From Chitinophagales bacterium (GTDB lineage Bacteria > Bacteroidota > Bacteroidia > Chitinophagales > Saprospiraceae): a stretch of DNA of 64,000 bases. A program made the translations under genes and the position numbers. This document shows positions 52,142 to 61,442 of this stretch, one piece after another (positions within the stretch are counted from its first letter, which is position 1; each line of letters opens with the position of its first letter). The DNA is taken from NCBI GenBank assembly GCA_022360175.1, contig JAKSDI010000164.1, positions 29,917 to 93,916 on the forward strand. The letters are read 5' to 3'. Under the pieces are notes generated by a model that did no database searches, was not told the origin of the DNA, and worked only from the letters and a program-made list of their open reading frames with translations.

Positions 52142-53400
52142 TACTTTATCTTTTGAAGTCAGCGCTTTGTATGTTATTTTTCTGGGGGTTTTATCATTTG
52201 GTGCTCCAGAATGAAAAGATGTTTGTATTTAATCGATTCTATTTGTTGGGAAGTCTATTGTTTTCGCTCTTTATTCCAAATTTATACCTGGAATATAATG
52301 TAGTGAGTGAGTCCATTCCATCAGCTCTTCCCTTGGATCAGAATGTTTATATAACTACAGAAAACCAGGCGAATTGGGATTATTCATTGCTTTTTCAGTG
52401 GGGATATCTGCTTGTTACATTCCTTTTATTACTGAAATACAGTAGGGGATTGTGGTGGATGATTCAAAAAGTATCCAGGCATAAGCAACTTGAATTGGGG
52501 AGTAATCGGGTAGTTCTGATTTCCCAACAAGAAATGCCCCATACTTTCTTCAGGTATATCATCCTGAATGAAGAAACCTATCTTACGGGCAGGCTGGATG
52601 ATGCTGTACTCCAGCATGAAGCTGCACATGCTCGTCAGTTGCATTCGCTTGATATTGTATTGGTTGAATTATTGAAAGTATTATTTTGGTTCAATCCAAT
52701 GCTGACATTGTACACGAGGTCTATTCGTGCTAATCATGAATTTTTAGCAGATGAATATGCTTTACGAAAGTTGGATAATATACCTCATTATCAGCAACTT
52801 TTACTGGAAATGTCAACTGCAAAAAAAGCTTTTAATAACCGTTTTTCAAACGGCATCAATTTTTATTTAACTAAAAAAAGATTCATTATGATGACAAAGA
52901 AAACATCCGAGAAAAAGTCCTATTTCTATAGAGGGGCTTCTCTTTTAATGTTCCTTCTTGCCTTCTTTTTGTTTAGCAATACCATGCTTGCACAAGATGG
53001 AGCCACACCAAAAGAAATCAAAGAATATATGGAATTGGTGTTGGATAATTATGATCAGGATGGCAAGCCCAGGCATTTAAGCAAGGAGGAAGAAGATAGA
53101 ATGGTAGCCATATACCGTAAATTGGATGGAGGGCAACGTATTGTATTTCAGGAGTTAGAGCTACCTGTTCCTGCTTCTGTGCCAAAAATGTCGGATTATA
53201 ATTTAAAAGGTGACAAGCTTCAGAGCCCACCACCACCTCCACCATTTCCTGAAAATGCCCGATTCTTTATCGATGGCAAAGAAGTGACGATATATGAGGC
53301 CAACATGATGCGCCCAAATTACAAGCATTATAAATTTGAAAGAAGAAAGGGCAAAGATCAATATGAGTTTCATATCACTACCAAAGAAGTAGCAGAATAA
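52138..53400 (+). CDS. M56 family (BlaR1-like) membrane metallopeptidase
   Basis: A 420-residue polytopic protein. Membrane helices are at about 1-20, 32-52, 83-105 and 270-290. The zinc motif HEAAH lies near residue 160 (LQHEAAHARQLHSLD), and NHEFLADEYAL follows as the third-ligand region. It has no penicillin-binding sensor domain of the true BlaR1; instead the C-terminal 120 residues form a small exported region with a Pro-rich run (QSPPPPPPFPENARFFIDG), of a kind found in Bacteroidota BlaR1-like proteins. It should activate by signal-dependent cleavage of the BlaI repressor. It is coupled to blaI by a 4-bp overlap. Confidence 0.9.
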   Translation: MILYLLKSALCMLFFWGFYHLVLQNEKMFVFNRFYLLGSLLFSLFIPNLYLEYNVVSESIPSALPLDQNVYITTENQANWDYSLLFQWGYLLVTFLLLLKYSRGLWWMIQKVSRHKQLELGSNRVVLISQQEMPHTFFRYIILNEETYLTGRLDDAVLQHEAAHARQLHSLDIVLVELLKVLFWFNPMLTLYTRSIRANHEFLADEYALRKLDNIPHYQQLLLEMSTAKKAFNNRFSNGINFYLTKKRFIMMTKKTSEKKSYFYRGASLLMFLLAFFLFSNTMLAQDGATPKEIKEYMELVLDNYDQDGKPRHLSKEEEDRMVAIYRKLDGGQRIVFQELELPVPASVPKMSDYNLKGDKLQSPPPPPPFPENARFFIDGKEVTIYEANMMRPNYKHYKFERRKGKDQYEFHITTKEVAE

Positions 53401-53410
53401 AAACATAAAA

Positions 53411-53608
53411 TAGAGGCTGTCTCAAAAAAAGCATTCTCCACAGGAATATAAAATCCTGTCTAATTTCCTATACATTAGATTACACTGTTTTTCACAGATT
53501 ATGCAAGCTTTGGGCTTAATCTGATAGATAGAGCTATGCTTGCATTGATGTGCCATATTATACAATAGGCAGGCTATATGTATGGACTATGCTATGAGAC
53601 AACCTCTA
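53411..53608. mobile_element. MITE-like element, family C
   Basis: TAGAGGCTGTCTCA (53411-53424) and TGAGACAACCTCTA (53595-53608) are inverted with one mismatch and enclose 170 bp without genes. The GAGGCTGTCTCA terminus resembles the ends of known Bacteroidota insertion sequences as I recall them. TA at both outer ends is a possible target duplication. Located between the M56 gene and the GH18-like gene. Confidence 0.55.
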
Positions 53609-53626
53609 TTATTCTATTCTAAGTAC

Positions 53627-54517
53627 TTAAGTACCGCTTAAGATAGCACTTGCATACTGGGCTATAGATGGATTACCTCCATTATGATTAAGTACATTTG
53701 CAGTATTCCATATCCACCCGCCCTGGCTATTCCATTGTCTTAATTTATCGGTCATCTGACTGGGTGTATAGGCAGGGTAACTAGCAGAACCTTCAACCGC
53801 CAGCCCTGGCCGGATTAGAGCATTGGCATCCGTTATTCCAGTAGTACTGCTACCTGCATCCTCAACTTTTTTTACCCAACCTTTGGGATCACTATTTGCG
53901 CCGCCAGAATAGCATTGCAAATTAAACCCAACAACCGGTTGTACTTTTAGCTTGGTATAGATGCCTTGTAAGCACTGAACCCAATAGTCGGCAGAGTTGA
54001 ATGGAGGTTGAGAAGATCCGTAAGGGCAAAATGAAAAGCGATATTTATTGTTTTGCGTATACAAGGCATTGGTGAGATTTACAATCACATCCACATTTCC
54101 AATCTGATCTTCATTGTCGTAATCAAAACCATAAACATCCAGATACTTAACAATAGCTTTAAAGTTGGCAAGCAGATTTTTCTTTTTTGCTCCACCTTCA
54201 TTTAATATGGCGTCAATGTTGGTGAAATCTGAAGTGCCGCCAGCACCAATCGAAAGCCATATACGCTTAAGGTGCCCTCCTGAAGTACCAGCATCTGCTA
54301 CATCTTTCAGGCATTTTGCATTAGCAGTAGAGACGGTGCCATTCATGACAAGGTCTACGTTGTTGTAGTGAAGATTACCGTCGGTATCAACATGAATAGA
54401 CCAGAAAACGTAATCTGTCATTTTTGATGCTCCCATAGCGGTTGCAATTGCACCACTAATACAGGAATTGTTGTGATCAAATAGCCCAGTAATGTAGGCT
54501 CCTAAGAAAACATTCAT
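53627..54517 (-). CDS. GH18-like (chitinase-fold) protein
   Basis: A 296-residue protein. The start MNVFLGAYITGLF is the first strand of a TIM barrel, KRIWLSIGAGG corresponds to the SxGG motif, and YGFDYDNED (about residues 130-138) is the catalytic DxDxE motif of family 18 with all acidic residues present. The end GGWIWNTANVL fits the barrel's last strand with its Trp. No signal peptide, so it appears cytoplasmic, unusual for a chitinase; it could be an endo-beta-N-acetylglucosaminidase-like or lectin relative exported otherwise. Monocistronic. Confidence 0.8.
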   Translation of the reverse strand: MNVFLGAYITGLFDHNNSCISGAIATAMGASKMTDYVFWSIHVDTDGNLHYNNVDLVMNGTVSTANAKCLKDVADAGTSGGHLKRIWLSIGAGGTSDFTNIDAILNEGGAKKKNLLANFKAIVKYLDVYGFDYDNEDQIGNVDVIVNLTNALYTQNNKYRFSFCPYGSSQPPFNSADYWVQCLQGIYTKLKVQPVVGFNLQCYSGGANSDPKGWVKKVEDAGSSTTGITDANALIRPGLAVEGSASYPAYTPSQMTDKLRQWNSQGGWIWNTANVLNHNGGNPSIAQYASAILSGT

Positions 54518-54829
54518 GATTTAAATTTTAATGGGTTTTAAGTAATAAGTCACACTAAATTTAATAATTAATAGTTGAAATGTCAACGATAATCAGGTGT
54601 GAAGGGAAGCAAATTTAATATAAAAATGGAAGGATAGTCGCCATCGATATACTTATTGGACGATGGTATAATATACTTTATATCAATTCAGGAAGCTATG
54701 AAAAAATGTTAGTATGTAAAATGAAATATATATTTTCTATTTATTCAGTATTAAAAAGAACAAAAACCAAACTATTTTGGAGAAAATTTACGCTTTAGGC
54801 GACTTCAACTTTAAACAAAATAGTTTGCT
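54518..54829. other. Divergent intergenic region
   Basis: 312 bp, AT-rich, between the divergent GH18-like and second giant gene. No repeat, RNA or clear -7 box (CTATTTTGG near 54772 is imperfect). Confidence 0.4.
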
Positions 54830-57800
54830 ATGTCATCAAATCCTCTACTTCACTTGCTATTCTGTTCATTGACTATTTTTCTTTTTTATAACTCGTCAAC
54901 AGCGCAAAGTTGTTGTGATACGGATGAAAATGTTGATCTCTGTTATTTGTCGGGAGCGGATTTTTGTGGTAATGGTGGCTCTTGTGCTGAGTACTCCCTG
55001 GATGGAGATTGGATGATTAATGCCTTAAGAGCAAAACTGGAATCAGCCAATAATTTTGGTCCTAATGGCACCGTAGATTGTATGCTGGAACTTAAAGAAC
55101 TAGAGGATGTGCCTTCTGTACAATCCATTCATGATTGTGGTTGTGATATTATTTTTCTACCCAATGTGTTTGTCGATCCAGTTACTAATGTTCAAAACTT
55201 AAACGAGACCTATATCCCGGAATATATTTTACAAAACATTTTTGACTGGTCCCTCGAATGCGATAATAACCTGGTTATTGCTGCTCAGGCAGAAGCTGGT
55301 TTGTGGGGATATACCATGCAAAATGCCAATGTTAATCCTAATACTCCGGTAGCAGGTACTACTTTGAATTCTATCTTTGATGGCCCCTTTGGCATGCTGG
55401 ATTTTTTTAATCAGGGAGGTTCCTATCAGGGAGTATTCACAAACACTCCAGGCACAGGGATTGAAGTATTGGCCAATGATGCTAATGGAAATGTTACAGT
55501 AGCCAGGGATGTATACACCAATGATATTGTAGTTGGAGACATCGGCATTTTCTGTTCGGGAGGAGCAGGTGAGGTTTCTCCTGGGCCTAATATTCTCAAC
55601 AATAATGATATTTTAATCTGCAATATGTTTGCCCTGGCCTGTCAATTGGCAATGGAAAGCAACCGGGTAACCGTTACACATGAGATATGTCCGGGAGAGA
55701 CAATCGCCTTGCCTGATGGACAGATTGTTGCTTCTGCTGGTATCTATATAGACACCCTGACTGCTTTTAACGGTTGTGATTCAATTATTACTACTTCTGT
55801 CGCCTATGGGATTGATGAAATGCCCACTTTCACTGGTGATGTCTTGATTTGTGAGGGGGATACTATTGAGTTGGATGGCACTTTCCCGTTTGTTCCAATT
55901 CCATTTTTTGAAAACCCCAATGATGTTGTTATTGATCCCATTTTTACAAATGTCGTTTCAGAAGTACAAGTGACGGGTTTTGGAAATACACTTCTGGAGG
56001 CAGGGATGATTCAATCTGTCTGTATCGATATTGATCATGTATGGCTGGACGATTTGGATATATATTTGCTTGCCCCTAATGGCGAAATTCTGGAATTAGT
56101 CACAGATGGGGGCCTGGATGGAAATAATTACACGGGAACTTGTTTTACAGAAACAGCTGCTATCGTTATTAGTGCTCCTGGCACAGCTCCTCCATTTACA
56201 GGAAACTGGTTGCCGGAAGGTGATTGGAATTCGATCTATGGAAGCCCTATTAATGGCACCTGGCAATTGATTGTCCGGGATGATGCGCTGGGCTTTATCG
56301 GTACACTTTTTAATTGGTCTATCACCTTTGAGCCTATTTTGCAATTAGAATATGAGTGGATGGAAGATACCGGACTTACTTGCAGTGATTGTCCTGTGAC
56401 TGGTGCTTTCCCAACGGAAACAACTACCTATTATCTTACTACTACAGATGCTTTTGGCTGTGAAAGTGTAGATTCTATCAATATCGGAGTTCAGCCGATG
56501 TTGCCTGCTCCCAATATAGTCTGTGATTCTATTGATTTGAATAGTATTTCCATTAGTTGGGATGCTGTAACGGGAGCATTGGGTTACCAGATAAATTTGA
56601 ATAATACGGGCTGGATCAACCCCAACGATGGCGATCTGGGGCATTTTCTGGATGCCCTAATGCCTTTGGATACTTTTGAAATTGCCGTACAGGCCTTTGA
56701 TAATTGTGATGGTGAAGTAAGTGTTATTGTTTGTAGTACTCCAAATTGTAATCTGCCTATAGTATCTCTCGATCAAATATCCAGTACTTCTTGTCATGAT
56801 AGTGAGGATGGACTAATCAATATTTCTGCTTCGGGAGGTAGTGGAAGTGGCTATACTTATGAATTAGATGGTGAGATCAATTCGACTGGGATATTTGAAA
56901 ATCTGGAAGGAGGGATGTATCAAATCATTGTCACAGATGATGAAAATTGTGCGACTACTGTTCAGGCAATGGTTCCAAGCCCAGAGCCTATTTCCCTTAC
57001 TCCTGTATTAGTAGATGCAATCAGTTGTAATGGTTTTTCTGATGGCGCACTTACAGTGGAAATCTCAGCCGGTATTGCTCCTTTCACTTTTGAATGGGAC
57101 AATATAGCAGGCGATTCTATTCTAAGCAATATAGGGCAGGGTACTTATGATTTACTACTAACGGATGATAATGACTGTACCGCCTTTGCTACTTTAAATC
57201 TTGATGAACCGCCTTTATTGACTTTAGATGCAGATAGCACAGATGTTTTGTGCACTGGCGATAATAATGGTACTGCAACGGTTATTCCGGATGGAGGAAC
57301 TGCTCCTTATTCATTCCTATGGGATAATGCAGCTACTAATCAAACTACCGCTACGGCTACCAGTTTAACAGCGGGTACTTATATCGTCACAGTAACAGAT
57401 GATAATGATTGCATCGAAACGATCAGTGTTCAGGTGGAAGAACCCACGGAATTGAGCCTGAGTAGCAACTACGAAGATCCTGATTGCTTTGATACCGCAA
57501 ATGGGTTCATTGAAATAATGGCTACAGGTGGTACGCCAGACTACAATTATACCTGGAGCGATAATACTTTACCTGATACGCCTAATCCACTTAGCCTTCT
57601 AGCTGGTAGTTATACCGTTACGGTGACTGATGACAATGATTGTCAAGTAGTAGAAACCATTGTCTTAACAAACCCTGCACCTATTGAATTGAGCTTTGAG
57701 CAAACGGATGTAAGTTGTTTTGATGGCAATGATGGTACTGCATCCGTAACGCTTACAGGAGCAATAGGGACACCAGCTTATAATTGGGATAATGGCGGTG

Positions 57801-58144
57801 TAAATTCGGATAATAATAATCTGACTGCTGGAGAATATTGCCTGACGGTAACTGATGATAATAACTGTGTAGCAGAGGAATGTATTTTTATTAATCAGCC
57901 GACTATGCTAGTTGTAGCACTAACACCTGATAATGTAAGCTGTGATGAAACGGATGATGGTGCTATTGATTTGAGTATTCAGGGAGGAATAGCTCCATAT
58001 AGTTATTTGTGGTCTAACAATGCTACTAATGAAGATTTAGCCAACTTGATTGCAGGAAATTATTCCGTTACAGTGACCGATGATAATGATTGTGAAATAC
58101 TGGCAACTACTACAGTGCAGAAAGTGAAGCGCTGTTTAGTTTAG
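54830..58144 (+). CDS. N-terminal fragment of the broken SprB-repeat protein
   Basis: 1104 residues as read: signal peptide to STAQ, a Cys-rich region of unknown type (ending LICNMFALACQLAM), HEICPGETIALPDG, a P-like domain (WLDDLDIYLLAPNG, GTWQLIVRDD) and six SprB repeats. Reading frame stops at 58142-58144 directly after the proposed lost base. As it lacks the C-terminal type IX signal it would not be surface-exported by that route if translated alone. Confidence 0.75.
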   Translation: MSSNPLLHLLFCSLTIFLFYNSSTAQSCCDTDENVDLCYLSGADFCGNGGSCAEYSLDGDWMINALRAKLESANNFGPNGTVDCMLELKELEDVPSVQSIHDCGCDIIFLPNVFVDPVTNVQNLNETYIPEYILQNIFDWSLECDNNLVIAAQAEAGLWGYTMQNANVNPNTPVAGTTLNSIFDGPFGMLDFFNQGGSYQGVFTNTPGTGIEVLANDANGNVTVARDVYTNDIVVGDIGIFCSGGAGEVSPGPNILNNNDILICNMFALACQLAMESNRVTVTHEICPGETIALPDGQIVASAGIYIDTLTAFNGCDSIITTSVAYGIDEMPTFTGDVLICEGDTIELDGTFPFVPIPFFENPNDVVIDPIFTNVVSEVQVTGFGNTLLEAGMIQSVCIDIDHVWLDDLDIYLLAPNGEILELVTDGGLDGNNYTGTCFTETAAIVISAPGTAPPFTGNWLPEGDWNSIYGSPINGTWQLIVRDDALGFIGTLFNWSITFEPILQLEYEWMEDTGLTCSDCPVTGAFPTETTTYYLTTTDAFGCESVDSINIGVQPMLPAPNIVCDSIDLNSISISWDAVTGALGYQINLNNTGWINPNDGDLGHFLDALMPLDTFEIAVQAFDNCDGEVSVIVCSTPNCNLPIVSLDQISSTSCHDSEDGLINISASGGSGSGYTYELDGEINSTGIFENLEGGMYQIIVTDDENCATTVQAMVPSPEPISLTPVLVDAISCNGFSDGALTVEISAGIAPFTFEWDNIAGDSILSNIGQGTYDLLLTDDNDCTAFATLNLDEPPLLTLDADSTDVLCTGDNNGTATVIPDGGTAPYSFLWDNAATNQTTATATSLTAGTYIVTVTDDNDCIETISVQVEEPTELSLSSNYEDPDCFDTANGFIEIMATGGTPDYNYTWSDNTLPDTPNPLSLLAGSYTVTVTDDNDCQVVETIVLTNPAPIELSFEQTDVSCFDGNDGTASVTLTGAIGTPAYNWDNGGVNSDNNNLTAGEYCLTVTDDNNCVAEECIFINQPTMLVVALTPDNVSCDETDDGAIDLSIQGGIAPYSYLWSNNATNEDLANLIAGNYSVTVTDDNDCEILATTTVQKVKRCLV

Positions 58145-58155
58145 CTTTTAATACC

Positions 58156-59142
58156 ATGCTTCCTCAATGTTATGGTGAGAGTACAGGGAGCATTGATTTA
58201 AGTATTATTAATCCAACCAATACATTTACCTATCAGTGGACCGGTAATAATATTCAATCAGCTGAGGAGGATTTAACCAATATATCAGCGGGCACTTATG
58301 AAGTCATAGTGGAAGATGCCGATGGCTGTGAAGTAATAGGAAGTATTGAATTGGAACAGCCTACTGCATTAATTGGAAATTATACTGTTTCAGATGTCAG
58401 TTGTTTCGGATTGGAGGATGGACTGATTGTTGTTGAAGGAAGCGGTGGAATTACACCTTATCTGTATTCTGCAGATGATGGACTTCATTTCCAGGATTTA
58501 CCTTTATTTACGAATTTAACAGCAGGTACTTATAATGTTGTCCTGCAAGATGCTAATGGTTGTGAACTGAAAGAAGTATTTTCGATCAATGAACCTGATG
58601 AAGTTATCATTGAATTGGAATCCCTTGCAGAAATCTGCTTAGGTGATACGTATACAATAAATACAACTGTCAATCTACCTGCTACCCAAGTTGATACCAT
58701 CATATGGAGCCCACTGGATAGTTTGAGTTGCCCTAATTGCTTGACCTTTCAGGCGAATCCAACCTTTACTACAGAGTATTCGATTCAAATCAATACGACA
58801 GATGGCTGTGTTGTGGAAGATCGAATTATACTCATTGTAGACAGGAGAGCTACTATTTATGTCCCAAATGCTTTTTCACCAAACGAGGATGGAATCAATG
58901 ATGGTTTTATGGTTTTTGCCAAATCTAATATCCGTCAGGTAAAAAGCTTGCAAGTCTATAGCAGATGGGGCGAACAGGTCTTTAGTGCTGAAAATTTCCC
59001 ACCCAATGACCCAGATTATTCATGGGATGGAACATTTGAAGGAGAAACATTAAACCCTGCTACTTTTACGTGGTTGGTAGAAGTTGAACTCCTGGATGGA
59101 GCAGTTGAAATGTTGACGGGAAATGTGGCCTTGATTAGATAA
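58156..59142 (+). CDS. C-terminal fragment of the broken SprB-repeat protein
   Basis: 328 residues from the first ATG in the second frame, with no signal peptide. It holds SprB repeats 7 and 8 (LPQCYGESTGSIDLS, DVSCFGLEDGLIVVEG) and the gliding-motility-associated C-terminal sorting domain. The frame is open well upstream of this ATG, back to about 58120, as expected for a fragment and not an independent gene. Confidence 0.75.
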   Translation: MLPQCYGESTGSIDLSIINPTNTFTYQWTGNNIQSAEEDLTNISAGTYEVIVEDADGCEVIGSIELEQPTALIGNYTVSDVSCFGLEDGLIVVEGSGGITPYLYSADDGLHFQDLPLFTNLTAGTYNVVLQDANGCELKEVFSINEPDEVIIELESLAEICLGDTYTINTTVNLPATQVDTIIWSPLDSLSCPNCLTFQANPTFTTEYSIQINTTDGCVVEDRIILIVDRRATIYVPNAFSPNEDGINDGFMVFAKSNIRQVKSLQVYSRWGEQVFSAENFPPNDPDYSWDGTFEGETLNPATFTWLVEVELLDGAVEMLTGNVALIR

Positions 59143-59265
59143 TGACAAGTACAAAGGCATAATTATATAGAAGGTTAATTGTGCCTTTGTCTTGACCTTA
59201 CTTCTGCTCTTCATAATCTCTCTACGAGTCATCTAGTCCACTACGATGAACAGAAAAATGTTAGC

Positions 59266-59643
59266 TTAGGATTCATTCCTGTCAAAACCAAAGGCATGGA
59301 TGCCAAATTCTGCACCCATATTCATACCTATTGCTGCCTGTTTTAGTTCTTCTGGTACATCACCACAAAAGAAAAATGGGCCAGGAACTGCAATTTCAAG
59401 CAATTGTGGGAAGTGGTGGGCGGCTGTTCCCATCAGATGAAACCCTAATGCGTTACCATCTTTGAAGAGATCATGTACAATGATGGCATTTTCTTCATCT
59501 GCAAAATAGCATTCCATTTTTAGGCTGTCTGGTTCGTTGTCTTGCATTGCCTTGTATACCTCTTTATACATAGCTTTAAGTTCGTCCAACTTGCCCGGCT
59601 TGGCTGTCCACTTATAGAATACAGTTATTTGATTACTTTTCAT
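59266..59643 (-). CDS. Antibiotic-biosynthesis-monooxygenase-like (ABM) small protein
   Basis: A 125-residue dimeric alpha/beta ferredoxin-like fold. MKSNQITVFYKWTAKPGKLDELKAMYKEV is the first strand and helix, followed by EPDSLKMECYFADEENAIIVHDLFKDGNALGFHL (in parts), the ABM core with His/Asn. The start at 59643 is used in place of 59691, which overlaps the promoter. ABM proteins oxidise quinone or enzyme-bound intermediates, or degrade haem; which one is not evident. Divergent from the GlxA-like regulator with nearly symmetric promoters, so regulation by that protein is likely. Confidence 0.72.
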   Translation of the reverse strand: MKSNQITVFYKWTAKPGKLDELKAMYKEVYKAMQDNEPDSLKMECYFADEENAIIVHDLFKDGNALGFHLMGTAAHHFPQLLEIAVPGPFFFCGDVPEELKQAAIGMNMGAEFGIHAFGFDRNES

Positions 59644-59665
59644 GATGTTGATTTTGTAAATTGAT

Positions 59666-59760
59666 ATTACAAAGTTAAGGCACAAATGCACCTTATGACG
59701 GTGTCGTTTATGACATCATAAAGGGTTGTTTGTGCCAAAAGATTGGCATAACTTTGTAAT
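59666..59760. promoter_or_regulatory. Symmetric divergent promoter region
   Basis: ATTACAAAGTTA (59666-59677) and TAACTTTGTAAT (59749-59760) are perfect inverted repeats. Each contains the -7 box TAACTTTG facing its own gene (59266 leftward, 59771 rightward). Between them, TTATGACGG at 59693 and TTTATGAC at 59707 form a direct repeat, and TTATGA/TCATAA (59693; 59716) an inverted one, a candidate regulator site. The leader of the plus gene would be only about 10 nt. Confidence 0.65.
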
Positions 59761-59770
59761 AAAATTTTTA

Positions 59771-60763
59771 ATGAAGCATTTAAGTATAATAGTCCCCGCA
59801 GGAAATGCGATTCTGGATACGATAGTAGGAACACTTGGTTTATTTAGGATGGCTAATGCTTACGCTAAACGAAATGGTATATTTAGTGAAGAGAAATTCA
59901 AAATAGATTTAGTAGGATTGTCAAGAGAGGTAGTATACCATAATGGCCTTTTTCAAATTACTCCTACCCAAACTATCCATGATATAAAGAAAACGGACTT
60001 AATCATCGTTTCTGGTATCAGTGGTAATCTAGAGAAAGTATTAGAGGAAAATATTCCTTTTGTAAACTGGATAAGAAAGCAACGAATAGAAAATGATGCT
60101 GAAATTGCCAGCTTGTGTAAAGGAGCCTTTTTAATGGCGGAGACAGGCTTGTTAAATGGTAAATCTTGTGCTACCCACTGGACGGTTCATGACTTTTTCA
60201 GGCAAAAATACCCTAAAGTAAATCTGATACCTGAAAAGATCATTTCAGAGGATAATGGTATTTACTCCAGCGGAGGAGCCTACTCATTCCTCAATTTGGT
60301 GCTCTATTTAATAGAGAAATATTATGGGCGGGAAACGGCTATATGGTGTTCAAAAGTTTCTGAAGTAGATTTTGATCGTAATGACCAAAGCCATTTTATT
60401 ATTTTTAGTGGCCAAAAGGAACACCAGGACGAATCAATAAAAGCAGCTCAATCCTTTATAGAAGAGAATTTTGATAAAAAGCTGAATGTTGAAGAGCTGG
60501 CAAAGAACTTTGCTATTAGCAGGAGAAACTTCATACGAAGGTTTAAAAAAGCTACCTACAATACCCCATTAGAATACATACAAAGAGTAAAGGTAGAAGC
60601 TGCCAAGAAAAGCATGGAGTCTTCTACTCTAAATATCAGTGAAGTAATGTATAATGTTGGGTATAATGATGAAAAAGCATTCAGAAAGATTTTCAAAAAA
60701 TACACTGGTTTATCTCCTATTGAATACCGGCGTAAGTATAATAGAGAGATGGCATTTGCTTAG
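59771..60763 (+). CDS. GlxA family AraC-type regulator (DJ-1/PfpI domain plus HTH)
   Basis: A 330-residue regulator: N-terminal DJ-1/PfpI-like domain (HLSIIVPAGNAILDTIVG, LIIVSGISGN, then IASLCKGAFLMAETGLLNG with Cys at the nucleophile position, and ATHWTVHDFF), then C-terminal AraC HTH repeats (LNVEELAKNFAISRRNFIRRFKKATYNTPLEYI; ISEVMYNVGYNDEKAFRKIFKKYTG, cited in pieces). The ATG at 59771 is preferred to 59726. Members sense small molecules and control adjacent enzymes. It is divergent from the ABM gene, with a shared promoter region, so that gene is a likely target. Confidence 0.88.
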   Translation: MKHLSIIVPAGNAILDTIVGTLGLFRMANAYAKRNGIFSEEKFKIDLVGLSREVVYHNGLFQITPTQTIHDIKKTDLIIVSGISGNLEKVLEENIPFVNWIRKQRIENDAEIASLCKGAFLMAETGLLNGKSCATHWTVHDFFRQKYPKVNLIPEKIISEDNGIYSSGGAYSFLNLVLYLIEKYYGRETAIWCSKVSEVDFDRNDQSHFIIFSGQKEHQDESIKAAQSFIEENFDKKLNVEELAKNFAISRRNFIRRFKKATYNTPLEYIQRVKVEAAKKSMESSTLNISEVMYNVGYNDEKAFRKIFKKYTGLSPIEYRRKYNREMAFA

Positions 60764-60809
60764 AACTTGAAGGAGTTTAGAGTTTTTTATAAAAGCACAT
60801 AAGTACTGT

Positions 60810-60868
60810 GCTCCCTGGGGGAGCTGCCCGCAGGGCTGAGGGGGATTTCTGTAAATTTAAACCAGTTC
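60810..60868. repeat. Interspersed GCTCCC-GGGAGC repeat, copy 2, ending in the family B terminal repeat
   Basis: Matches 15514-15567 and ends TTTAAACCAGTTC, the right-hand inverted repeat of the family B MITEs. A degenerate left end, GAACTTG...GTTTAGA, can be seen at 60763 overlapping the stop of the GlxA gene. Target duplication was not found. Confidence 0.5.
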
Positions 60869-60926
60869 AGGCTCTTAATAATAGGTATTATTTTCACGTA
60901 TTCATCCATAAAATTGCCCAATAAAA

Positions 60927-61337
60927 ATGAAAGAAAAAATACACTCAAGCTTTAAGCAGCAAGGTTTAATGAGCCATCTAGAAGCCAGAATCACTTTTAT
61001 AGAGGAAGGAATTGTTAAGATAAGTTGCCCCTATTCCAATGCAATTACACAGCAAAATGGTTACTTTCATGCTGGAGTTATTACAAGCATAGTAGATGTA
61101 GCATGCGGGTATGCCGCTCTCAGCACGATGCCAGCCGAATCAGATGTTTTAACGGTAGAATTTAAGGTGAATTTTATGCGGCCTACTCAAACTGAAGAGA
61201 TTATTGCTGTAGGAAGAGTTGTTAAGAGTGGCAAAAGGATTGTAGTATGTGAAGGAGAAGTAATAGATGCTGATAATAAAGAAGTAGCCAGAATGCTTGC
61301 TACTATGATACCTATTTCTACGACTAATGTTTTGTAA
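60927..61337 (+). CDS. PaaI-type hotdog thioesterase
   Basis: A 136-residue hotdog-fold thioesterase. GYFHAGVITSIVDVACGYAAL (about 48-68) is the conserved catalytic region with HAG-x-x-x-x-x-x-D, in which Asp is the base, and LTVEFKVNFMRPTQ is the acyl-binding strand. Expected to hydrolyse short or aromatic acyl-CoA. It is in a cytoplasmic form without partners such as a phenylacetate operon; the gene is apparently independent, 105 bp before a Gfo/Idh/MocA gene. Confidence 0.85.
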   Translation: MKEKIHSSFKQQGLMSHLEARITFIEEGIVKISCPYSNAITQQNGYFHAGVITSIVDVACGYAALSTMPAESDVLTVEFKVNFMRPTQTEEIIAVGRVVKSGKRIVVCEGEVIDADNKEVARMLATMIPISTTNVL

Positions 61338-61442
61338 AAATGAAACAGGCTTCCAGGCAATCTGGAGAGTAGGCTGGAAATATTATGAAATAAGTGGAGT
61401 AACGAGTTCGAAGAAATCACATCTTTTTAAATAAAACTAAAA

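Larger units (their letters stand above)
54830..59142 (+). pseudogene. Second giant SprB-repeat surface protein, broken by a one-base frameshift
   Basis: The two open frames 54830-58144 and 58156-59142 together encode one architecture: signal peptide, N-terminal Cys-rich region (about 27-300), P-like domain (about 354-503), FN3-like segment, eight SprB repeats and the type B T9SS sorting domain (VPNAFSPNEDGINDGF, YSRWGEQVFSAENF, WDGTFEGE). Restoring a single G after position 58120 (CAG-GAA-AGT-GAA-GCG) continues the frame through 58121-58155 into the second ORF with sequence SEALFSLAFNTMLPQCYGES, a normal SprB linker. Without this base the product ends after KVKRCLV and lacks the sorting domain. 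Either a real recent mutation, a programmed or phase-variable shift, or an assembly error. Confidence 0.85.
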
